Shown here: positions 22,105 through 30,255 of the stretch, in pieces
Numbering within the stretch: the stretch's first letter is position 1
Layout: the number at the start of each line of letters is the position of its first letter
Assembly: GCA_033816765.1 (NCBI GenBank)
Contig: CM066287.1
Coordinates: 3,844,001 to 3,908,000 of the forward strand
From: Nothopassalora personata
Lineage: Eukaryota; Ascomycota; Dothideomycetes; Mycosphaerellales; Mycosphaerellaceae
Reading direction: 5' to 3'
DNA: 64,000 bases
The notes under the pieces: generated by a model
Told to the model about the DNA's origin: nothing
The model's database searches: none
The model's input: only the letters and a program-made list of their open reading frames with translations
Translations under genes and position numbers: made by a program

Positions 22105-22150
22105 AAGTTGATGCACATGCCTATCTGATTCACATGCTTATCAAACACGT
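22105..22150 (-). repeat. Right terminal inverted repeat of the Fot1-type element
   Basis: Perfect 46-base inverted match to 5895-5940; the flanking TA is at 22151-22152. Confidence 0.95.
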
Positions 22151-22201
22151 TAGCGAAGGTATATATACAACGGTGGCTCAGGCCACCTCAAAAAAGCACT
22201 G

Positions 22202-22938
22202 TACAGTACAGTACAGTACACACCCCATGGCCCGATGGTACTGTATCTCCACTGGATTCCTCCGAGTCTGTGATCCGCCTCTTGGACCACAAAATTAATC
22301 GCAGACCACGGTGTCCATAGGCTTTGATCATGCGCGCACGCGCGTCTGGACTGTCCAGGCCTTGAAACACAACCAATAGAGTTCAACAGGCTTCTTCAGA
22401 CTTCCGGTTGGTTACACACAAGGAATAGAGTGATTGAAGCTGAAGGTTGAGTGTAGATTGGCCGTGCAGGAGACATAGCTCTTCTTCCACCAATGGACGT
22501 GTGGTGGCACATTTGGCGTTGGTCTGGGGTTGTCGAATGTCGGTCAAGCATGGTTGCATGGAGGGAGACTAGCATGGTTTCACCATTAGGACGACAGCGA
22601 GACGGCACGCAAGGACATGATCGATGGGCTCAGACGAAGAGCAAAGCAATAGCCGATGGACAGAAGGATGTGAGAGGCAATTCATTATGATAGCTGACAA
22701 TTAAGTCTACCACCAAAGGCTATGACTCACTGCCTTGCAAACAGCAGTCGGATCCAACTGCCCAAAGAACGAGAAAGTACGATCACTAGCTGAGTATGCT
22801 CGCGTTGAGATACTCCTTCATCATGTCGTTTATCAAAGTACGTCCAGGTTGAAAAGCGGTGGTCCCTCCAAGCATGTGCGGAGAGATATGGTTGGTTGTG
22901 ATTGTTGCATAACAGCATCGTGGGATGCACAAGCAAGC
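22202..22938. other. Intergenic right flank of the transposon stack
   Basis: It starts with a CAGTA microsatellite (22203-22220) that also borders the left end of the stack (5775-5790). Normal base composition returns here with abundant CA and TG. Small frames exist on both strands, but I recognise no gene. Confidence 0.6.
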
Positions 22939-25900
22939 TCAGAAGAAAGGCTTGCCGTTGGCTCGCATTCTGCGTCGGCCGCGTAGACTGCCCATATCAA
23001 ACGGCTCACTTCCAGTAGGGCGACTGTCGGCACCATCATGAGCTGGAACAGCCTCGACATGTTCAGCAGCCTCCTTCGGTACCTGAGCCATTTTGCCAGC
23101 GTCGTCAGGCATTGGTTTCTTGGCAACTTCCGAAGTGGCCGTTGCAGGTTGGGTCACAGAGTCTGCGACAGCAGCGGGCGCTGCATCAGTAGTAGCACTT
23201 GTTGCGTTGGCGGCAGGCGTTGCATCGGCAGCAGATGCTGTATTGGCAACATGGGTCGCATCAGGAGCTGCGCCAGTCCCCGTGACCGAGCCGACGCCCG
23301 TGTTTGTAGCAGTGCCTGGGCGATTCCCGACACCGCTCTGTGCCACATTCCCTGTAATGTCCTGTGTGCCATTCGGGCCCTTTCCTGTGCCAGAAAGGGC
23401 AGCGCTAGCACCCTCTGCAGCACCGCCAGGCTGGTCCTCAGGAAAGTGAACACGACCGCGGCCCTCCTCGGCTTGTCGACCAAGCGTGCCAGCACCACGA
23501 AGAGCAGGTTGAAGGCCAGCAGCTCCATTCGGAGGATCAACGGCGGTCGTTCTGCCAATGGCATCACTGGTAGCAGTTGGGACGAGTGGCTGTCCTGTCA
23601 CGGGGTCCACTGTTTGCATAGCAGATCCTGTCGGGGGTGCAGGGTTTGGATTGGCGCCATTACGGTTTCTGAGAAGCCTTGATAGTATGCCTACCAAAGC
23701 GCCCAAGATGATAACACCACCGATAGTACCGCCAGCGATGCCTGCGATTTTCATCTTGTGGTCATGGCGACGGATATCATGGTCACACAAAGCATGACAC
23801 GAGTCTGCATTCCAGCAGCGAGGTGCAGGATGCACAACAGGATTGGTATTCATGATGCTTCGTTTTCTCACGATGCGAGTCGGAGTCTCAAGAACTGCGT
23901 GAGCGGCACCCGTGGAATCTGTCGAGAGATGCCATGGGTAGTACAAGCCACTCCGAGCGGTTGTTCCCCAGTGCGGTCGTCCGTTCAGAGAAGTTACCTG
24001 CGTGAAGTAGTCGAACATCATGTGCCCGTCGTATGGGTCGTCCATCAGGGCAGGCATCACAGTGGAGATGGTCATATCCTTGTTGTGGTTCCACAGACAC
24101 TGGCTCACCCGACAGTCCCGGTCAGATTTGCGGCACTTGGGTTCTGCCATGCGTGTAGGTCTGAGAGCTGAGAAGTGGGTTATTGTTTCCAGGTAGACCT
24201 CTTCTGTGAGAGTAACGTTGGGCAGGTGCACTATTGTAGATGTCGCCCTAGTCACAGGGGTCGTCGCTGGGTCCGATGCTGTAAATACCAGGGTTTGGCC
24301 ATTGATGACCGTGGAGATCACTCTTCCTGGCCCTTCGGTGAGGCTGAGTGTTTGGTTGTTCACCATGTACACAGTGACAAGACGACGTGAACTTGGGGTG
24401 CTTGCGGGGACCAAAGGAGGAAGCGTGACAGTCGGGGTCGTGCCAGCCGCCAAGGAGCTGCCAGGTGGTGCAAAGACGACTTCCGTCACCACCCCTGGCT
24501 GGTAGGATGTCGAGGCATCGTATGGCAGTACACTGGTGCCAATCTGCACACGTGTGACAGCCGCTCGAGGTCCTGGAGGCGTAAAGAGCATCGCTTGCGT
24601 CGGAATGGTGAGAACCAAGTGTTGACCATTGGTCTCCATCGTCAATACGCTTCCAGAGCCTGCAGTGGGAACGAAGGTATGACCATTCGAGATGTACTGG
24701 GTGACCAGTGCGAGTGATCCAGCTGTTCCAGTTGCGATAGTGCCACAAGGACACATTGGAGCGGGAAATTCTCGATCTCCGTTCCGCATGCAGAGAACAG
24801 CGAGCTGCGAAGCATGGTTCTCTCCAACGTCTGACTGGACCTGGTCTGCGTAATGCTTGATAGCATCCCAATTATATTCTGGATGTAGTGTGCGGTAAAT
24901 CGTCAAGTTTGTGAACTCGGGATTGCGGACATTATAGTCGACTATGCTGTTCAATGCGAGTAGTCGATCACGATTGCAGGCGTTGCGATTGAGATTGGCC
25001 CGGGGTGGGTAGACCATCGTCATGATAGTGTTGTTGACAATCTGTTTGGATGAGCCCGTGATGGGGATGATTTTGTCGCCGAGTGACATGGCTATGTTTG
25101 TAATCGTCACAGGCGGCTGCGTTACTGTCGAGTGAGGCAAGTTCGTTGCGGCCGAGTAAGGGAAGTTTTTGGGATATACGGTGAGGGTGGAAATGGACGT
25201 TCGGACTTCTGTGATCACATGGCTTGAGCTGAATGTGGCTACCACAGTGGTCGTGGTCGTAGTAGTCGGCAGTGTTGTTGGCGAATTTGTAGGCGGCGTG
25301 AACAATTGACGAGCATCCAGGTGTGCGTCTGTGCGTCTTAACTCTGGATTCTTGAGGATTCCAGGATTGACGATGCCTGTAAAGCCGGCAGGAGACCATG
25401 GCTCGTTGATGGTGGCTACCATGCCGTCGGAGAAGATGCTGCCTCTCACCATGATCGGATCTTCACCTTCGTCCAACTCCGCGTATAAAGTTCCAGTGGC
25501 AGTATGTTCCTCAATAGTCGCCACGAAACCCATTGGACTTGTAGCTGTGATGCTGCCAGATGCAGTCATCTCCTGGCCATCGATGTTGAATGTGGTTGCG
25601 AAGAGCTCACCACTTGAAGCTGAGCTGGGAAGGCCGGCGTACACATGAATGCGCTGTTGTAATTTACTCAGAGGCGTCGCGACGGTATGAGCCATTCGAG
25701 CAGGCGCCATGTCAGGCCACATGGGAAGAGTCATGGTGGTGTGAAAGCCACCGGCATCTGCAGTGAGGAGCTGCACAGGGGGTCGACGATCGGTGAGAAA
25801 CTGGATCTGCCACGAACCGGTATGCTTATTGCCGTCCTTAATTTTAGCAGACCACCCAGGAGGGCTCGTTGCTGTTGCAGTCACTGTGACCTTGAAGGGG

Positions 25901-27423
25901 TTTCCATCCATTGCGATAGTCACCTGACACTTTTGGCCTTTCGAGGTAGGGTGAAGCAGCATAGAGTGTTGGCACTCTTTCTTCTTCAACATGTGCAGCG
26001 CCTCCAGCTCCGTGTATCTAGTGGCCCCAACTCTCAACTCCTGTCCCTGTACTGGGCGACCAGTAACGACAGAGGTCACCGAAGTCAAAGGTGATGTCCA
26101 GCTCGCAATCACGCCACCCGCTGACTTGGTTGCGATTACCACTGGTGGAGTGCGCTGGTAGTCAGTCAGGGCTTGGTACTCAATGGTCATATAGGGAGTC
26201 GCGTAGGTAGAGAGCGTTATGGTTCCAGAATAAGCTGGAGAATCCGTGGCTGTGACGGTGAACAGACCCTTCCAATTGAAAGGAATTGAAGTAGAATCAA
26301 TGCTGAAGGTCTGACCGATGGTGGCGCCATGTGGAATTGTCTGAGCCAATGGATCGGATTTCAGCAGTCGATGCTCGTCATGATCAATGGTGAACAAGGT
26401 CTTCTCCCTGGTCGTACCTACAGAGCAGCTCCAGGTCTCGATGTAGTCCTGGATGCCTTCAGAGGACAGCGTGACTTCGAGTGTCGAGGGCTCCGACCGA
26501 TCGTCTGGTCGGACAACAGCGGCGATGACGTTCACGATACACATCTCATCATCGAAGTCGGCCAGCTTCTCCATGCGATGTTCGGGGTTGATCGCCAACG
26601 TGGTGTTCGTGAGCATGGGATCCTTCTCCTGCAGCACGGTGATAGCGTTGACAGTGTTGCCGCGAAAGGGTGCTTTTGACTCAAGGTGCGCCATTGGCTC
26701 GCTCTTTTGCGGCCAGTGCCACAGCTTGCTCAATGACCCTCCAATGTCCTTGTCGTCAGCGATGTCGTAAAGAACAATTTGTGAGCACGGAGATGTTGGT
26801 GAGAGGTTTTGCGTGACATTATCGACGAGGTCGTCCAGATAGTTCTGCAGAATCACTTCCATAGCCTCGAAGGCTTCGAAGTTGCACTGTTCTTCGAGCA
26901 GATCGTGAGGGGATGGCTTCGCAGTCCTAGACCGGATTTCATGTTCATGGGATGGGCCGTCAGTTCGTAGCTGCGCAATGTGCATATCGCGTGCAGCGGC
27001 CGAAAAGGGACTCCTTTCCGGGCAATTCTTCCAGTAAATAGGGCAGCGTTTGCACCTCTTGATTCCAAAGGCCGTGGTGCAGTCGTTCTTCACAAGCTTG
27101 CCTTTCCTGTTGTCGATCATGTCGCCCTCAGCCACACAACAGTCGCAATCGTCCTCATCGCAGAAGTGTAGAACATCTTCCGACAAGGCGATCTCCGTAT
27201 CTCGAGGGCTCATGGCCAGATCTGTTGCAGCCGTAAAAGACACAGGCAAAGCGTCAGATATGGCAGCAAAGGTGTCAGGCTTATTGAGTGACGCATCGGC
27301 CGCGGCTCGAGCAGCGATATCGTTGTCGTGTACAGGTAAAGGGTGCGGATCGGGCTGGCCATGGGTATTCGAGAGCACGCATGCTCCCAAGCCGAGCACG
27401 AGCAACCACTTAGGCGGTTGCAT
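22939..27423 (-). CDS. Large secreted/single-pass membrane protein, unknown family
   Basis: An uninterrupted 1,494-codon frame. Residues 1-22 form a clear signal peptide (LLVLGLGACVLS core). A Cys-rich segment follows around residues 80-135, including CDCC and CKRCPIYWKNC. Then comes a very long Ser/Thr/Pro-rich extracellular part with repeated beta-rich modules, and a run of Pro/Thr around residue 700. One membrane segment lies at about 1226-1248 (GIAGGTIGGVIILGALVGIL), followed by a short basic stop-transfer and a low-complexity cytoplasmic tail of ~240 residues rich in Ala, Thr and Gly. This is the architecture of a cell-wall or surface sensor-type protein, but I recognise no domain. It is divergent from the next gene with a ~0.9-kb shared upstream region. 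Confidence 0.8.
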   Translation of the reverse strand: MQPPKWLLVLGLGACVLSNTHGQPDPHPLPVHDNDIAARAAADASLNKPDTFAAISDALPVSFTAATDLAMSPRDTEIALSEDVLHFCDEDDCDCCVAEGDMIDNRKGKLVKNDCTTAFGIKRCKRCPIYWKNCPERSPFSAAARDMHIAQLRTDGPSHEHEIRSRTAKPSPHDLLEEQCNFEAFEAMEVILQNYLDDLVDNVTQNLSPTSPCSQIVLYDIADDKDIGGSLSKLWHWPQKSEPMAHLESKAPFRGNTVNAITVLQEKDPMLTNTTLAINPEHRMEKLADFDDEMCIVNVIAAVVRPDDRSEPSTLEVTLSSEGIQDYIETWSCSVGTTREKTLFTIDHDEHRLLKSDPLAQTIPHGATIGQTFSIDSTSIPFNWKGLFTVTATDSPAYSGTITLSTYATPYMTIEYQALTDYQRTPPVVIATKSAGGVIASWTSPLTSVTSVVTGRPVQGQELRVGATRYTELEALHMLKKKECQHSMLLHPTSKGQKCQVTIAMDGNPFKVTVTATATSPPGWSAKIKDGNKHTGSWQIQFLTDRRPPVQLLTADAGGFHTTMTLPMWPDMAPARMAHTVATPLSKLQQRIHVYAGLPSSASSGELFATTFNIDGQEMTASGSITATSPMGFVATIEEHTATGTLYAELDEGEDPIMVRGSIFSDGMVATINEPWSPAGFTGIVNPGILKNPELRRTDAHLDARQLFTPPTNSPTTLPTTTTTTTVVATFSSSHVITEVRTSISTLTVYPKNFPYSAATNLPHSTVTQPPVTITNIAMSLGDKIIPITGSSKQIVNNTIMTMVYPPRANLNRNACNRDRLLALNSIVDYNVRNPEFTNLTIYRTLHPEYNWDAIKHYADQVQSDVGENHASQLAVLCMRNGDREFPAPMCPCGTIATGTAGSLALVTQYISNGHTFVPTAGSGSVLTMETNGQHLVLTIPTQAMLFTPPGPRAAVTRVQIGTSVLPYDASTSYQPGVVTEVVFAPPGSSLAAGTTPTVTLPPLVPASTPSSRRLVTVYMVNNQTLSLTEGPGRVISTVINGQTLVFTASDPATTPVTRATSTIVHLPNVTLTEEVYLETITHFSALRPTRMAEPKCRKSDRDCRVSQCLWNHNKDMTISTVMPALMDDPYDGHMMFDYFTQVTSLNGRPHWGTTARSGLYYPWHLSTDSTGAAHAVLETPTRIVRKRSIMNTNPVVHPAPRCWNADSCHALCDHDIRRHDHKMKIAGIAGGTIGGVIILGALVGILSRLLRNRNGANPNPAPPTGSAMQTVDPVTGQPLVPTATSDAIGRTTAVDPPNGAAGLQPALRGAGTLGRQAEEGRGRVHFPEDQPGGAAEGASAALSGTGKGPNGTQDITGNVAQSGVGNRPGTATNTGVGSVTGTGAAPDATHVANTASAADATPAANATSATTDAAPAAVADSVTQPATATSEVAKKPMPDDAGKMAQVPKEAAEHVEAVPAHDGADSRPTGSEPFDMGSLRGRRRMRANGKPFF

Positions 27424-28348
27424 CGTGTCGGCGGTTCGTTGGGGGGATTGTGATCAAGATCGAGGTGGTTCAGAAAACAAGGGGTAATGCTGAAAGGGTT
27501 GTAGACTGCGAAACAGCTGGTGGCTGCCAACACGTTATTGGGTGAGAGATGTTGGTGAAGATCTTGCAGATGGAAGAGAACAGGAAAGACGATGCGCGAG
27601 AGAGGCGCTGCAGTAAACATAGCGACTCGTGATAGCCCTGTATCATCGTAGTGCTTGCCCTCGAATCTGCTCATGCGGCAGGAAGTAGCAAAGGCTTACT
27701 GTCCGGCCCAGAAGGATGGTGTCGCGGCGACGGTCATTCCTGCGAGCTTTTGTACGACGAAGCAGCCATGATCATGTACCAGACGCCGTCAGTCGTGGTG
27801 TTCTGTCGTGCATATTGCGGGCGATGAAGCCGGCGCTGGAAGAAGGCGCCAGCCATGTGCACGATCTCGGCCAGATGTCGTCGCAGAGATGTACGATGCA
27901 AGCGCGCGCTGAGGTTATACTGTGATGGGGAAGTGAGTGCCGTCGTGGCATGTGACTGTGGTCACTGGTGCCGAGGCGATGAAGGACATGATTAAGGTGA
28001 GTGAGGTGGCAAGGTGGGGTGGTTGGTCAAGGAAGAGGGAGGGTTGATGCCAGCCGAAGCTTGTCGTTGCTGCACCAACAACAGTCAACAGCTCCGCTCC
28101 CCGCCAATCGCCAATCGCCTGTCGAGATGTCGTACTCAATGTGCTGGGCGCCGCATATTGCATTTGCTGTGCATGAACGAACTCATGAGTGTACGAAAGT
28201 GAGAGTATCAGTATCAGGAGTGTGGTGAGTCTGTACCACCCGCCTCGATCAGCTATGCGACTGACAGTATCGTTGACAGCTATTGAACGACGATCGCATC
28301 GACGACCCGTCAACACCGGCAGCCATCCCATATATTCGAACAGTAGCC
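27424..28348. other. Divergent intergenic region
   Basis: About 925 bases between two divergently transcribed genes for predicted secreted proteins. No gene is recognised. A 149-codon minus-strand frame (27915-28364) overlaps the start of the next gene and has no recognisable features. Confidence 0.55.
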
Positions 28349-29053
28349 ATGCGCTGCTTGACATTCCACCTTCTGCCTACGGGCCTCCTCATCGGCGTGG
28401 CAGCAGCACTTCAACTCCCCGACCTCCAACCATTTCTCTCGGCCTTACCCAATCTCCTGCAGGACTACATTCCACAGGCGCTCCAGAACGACACAGCCCA
28501 CGAGCTGTTGAAGAGACAGTTCAGCAACGCCTGCCCAACAGGCTTCGCATCATGCGCCAACCTCGGAGCGCCTCAGCTTTGCTGCATGTCCAGTGCCGTC
28601 TGCTCGGCTGATTACGCTGGGCACGTTGCTTGCTGTCCCTCCGGTGCCGCTTGTACAGGGACGATTACGGGCATCGTATCATCGGGGACGATCAATGGCA
28701 ACGGTGTCATCGTAGGAGGGGGAATCGCAGCGACGGGCACATCGAACAATGGAGCGATTGTTGGAGGCCCAAGTGCCACCACGACGAGCTTTCAGTTCGC
28801 GAGCAGCACGCAATCCAATAATGGCCTGGTGGCAGCAACAACGCAGGGGATTATTGCGTCAAACAATGGTGGAACCACGGGCAATGGCTTCATACTCGCT
28901 GGATCTAGCACAGTCGCGACTCCAGGCGCAGGCGTCCGGGGGGCAGATATAGTAAGTTGTTCGAGATCCTGCGGACACACGCATGTTGCTAATACGATGT
29001 AGCCCTACGCGATCAAGATCGCATTACGGATCTTGGATTACCTGCCGATTTGA
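28349..29053 (+). CDS. Small secreted cysteine-rich protein
   Basis: Exons 28349-28951 and 29003-29053 around a canonical 51-bp intron (GTAAGT...TAG) give 217 residues. The ATG at 28349 starts a signal peptide (MRCLTFHLLPTGLLIGVAAA); an in-frame ATG at 28283 would bury it. After a short region ending LLKRQ, which looks like a Kex2-type site, comes a compact module of about eight cysteines (CPTGFASC, CCMSSAVC, CCPSGAAC). A Gly/Ser/Thr/Asn-rich stretch follows, then a hydrophobic C-terminus (IALRILDYLPI). This is the layout of fungal cell-surface or GPI-like Cys-rich proteins; the tail is shorter and more charged than a good GPI signal. The role is unknown. Confidence 0.75.
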
Positions 29054-29196
29054 GGGCTTGCCTTTAGCACCAAGGATGCACAAACCGATTCACCCAGGCA
29101 CAATGTAACGAATGTACAGAACGAAATCATACGGCGAGAACGAAGCAAAGGCGTCAAGAAGCGATTTATGATGTGATGAAGATGTTGATTCGACTC

Positions 29197-29778
29197 CTAT
29201 GAGTGACCTTGGACGTCGCGCGTCACATACGGCTCCTCCAGATACTTTTCTTCCTCGCCTGTCAGTGTCTTGCCTCTGACTTCGAGGGCCTCGTCTATTC
29301 TCTCCACACTGCTGAAGCCAATGATGGGACTCGATATTATTCTCTTATTGATCCAGGCCAATGCCACAGTGCTCATCTTCCAGCCCTTCTTTTCAGCAAG
29401 CTCCTCGACGCGCTTGATGATCTCTTTGTCGCTCTCACGTTGGCCAGTGGTAAAGACGGCGTTCTTCTGTTCACCAGCAGAACGTATGGTGCTGCCGTAT
29501 TGTGAAGGCGGGCGCGCTAAATGCCCCCGACACAACGGTGCCCATGGAATCAGCCCAACGCCTGTGTCGTGGCAGAACTTGTTCATCTCACGCTCCTCTT
29601 CGCGGTACAGCAGATTGTAGTGGTTCTGCATTGACACAAACTTTGTCCAGCCGTGCTTCTCTGCGATGAATTGAGTGTCCGTGATGTAGCAGAGGAAGCT
29701 CCCAGCCCGGCAATTGTGAGGCATCTTTGAAGCAATGGCTGCCTTAAATTGTCTGAACGAGCGAGGGAAGAGCGACAC
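29197..29778 (-). pseudogene. Aldo/keto reductase, C-terminal half only
   Basis: The frame matches the second half of NADP-dependent aldo/keto reductases: [20 protein letters not shown], then [18 protein letters not shown], then [20 protein letters not shown] near the C-terminus. About 150 residues holding the catalytic Asp-Tyr-Lys-His portion should precede this. The 29779-30255 interval shows none of it on the minus strand, and the first ~25 residues before AGS look unrelated. So it is a 5'-truncated relic, or less likely has a distant upstream exon. It is convergent with the Cys-rich protein gene and divergent from the glucosidase gene. Confidence 0.7.
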
Positions 29779-30255
29779 TCCTTCGCCCGCAGGATAGATC
29801 AGTCGGCACTCAAAGTGATCTTCGAGTCAGGAATGACGAAGACCAAGTGGAGTAATGTCTAGCTCGGGCGTTCTCTTTTCGTGGCGGATTTGCTTACCTC
29901 CTTTGACGCTCCTGGTGCATGTTGTAGCTGTCTATCCACAGCGACTGACAGCAGAGCATTACATACTACTATACGTGTGAACAAGAGGTCTTGCCATCGT
30001 AGTCCGGAGGCTTTCTCGGACTTGCTCGTGCTTGAACCCTCGCAGCTGCATCGATTCGCGTCATGCATACCGAGAACAAACCGCGGCAAGTACATAAACA
30101 CAGTTGCACTATTGAAGCTTCCCCCCCCCCCAAGGTCTCATGCGTGGGGAGGAAGCTGAAAGACTTCTGCGTCGCCGTCCTGTTGCCGTTGTCGATCAAG
30201 GATAATTTCCCTCTATCATTTTCATCCTCTGGCACCAAAACAGCACCCAGCAAAG
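29779..30255. other. Upstream region of the alpha-glucosidase gene
   Basis: No gene is seen. It holds a run of about 12 C residues at 30121-30132, and the space where the missing half of the aldo/keto reductase would be expected. Confidence 0.55.

Larger units (their letters stand above)
5895..22150 (+). mobile_element. Fot1/pogo-type DNA transposon (Tc1/mariner superfamily), interrupted
   Basis: The two ends (5895-5940 and 22105-22150) are perfect 46-bp inverted repeats, each starting ACGTGTTTGATAAGC and flanked by TA (5893-5894 and 22151-22152). Inside lies a plus-strand transposase frame split by gypsy element A. Without the nested insertions the element is 1,828 bp, the normal size for a Fot1-type element. 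The terminal repeats contain two copies of CATGTGNATCA, possible transposase-binding sites. It is dead as an autonomous element because its transposase carries many stops and a 14-kb insertion, but its ends are intact. Confidence 0.92.
5787..22201. mobile_element. Possible outer MITE carrying the whole transposon stack
   Basis: Left end CAGTGAGGTGGCCCGAGCC at 5787 and, on the opposite strand, a right end CAGTG, an 8-base insert, then AGGTGGCCTGAGCC ending at 22201. Both are flanked by TA (5785-5786, 22202-22203). Removing the Fot1 element leaves a unit of about 160 bp, MITE-sized. Deleting the unit with one TA joins the flanks into an uninterrupted CAGTA microsatellite, which is what a TA-targeting insertion would predict. 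The ends match imperfectly, so this layer is tentative. Confidence 0.45.

Noticed and set aside
5787..22201. CRISPR array or phage-like island
   Set aside because: Eukaryotic sequence; the repeats are LTRs and TIRs, with no regular spacer pattern.
27915..28364. 149-codon minus-strand frame
   Set aside because: It overlaps the start of the Cys-rich secreted protein gene and lacks features.
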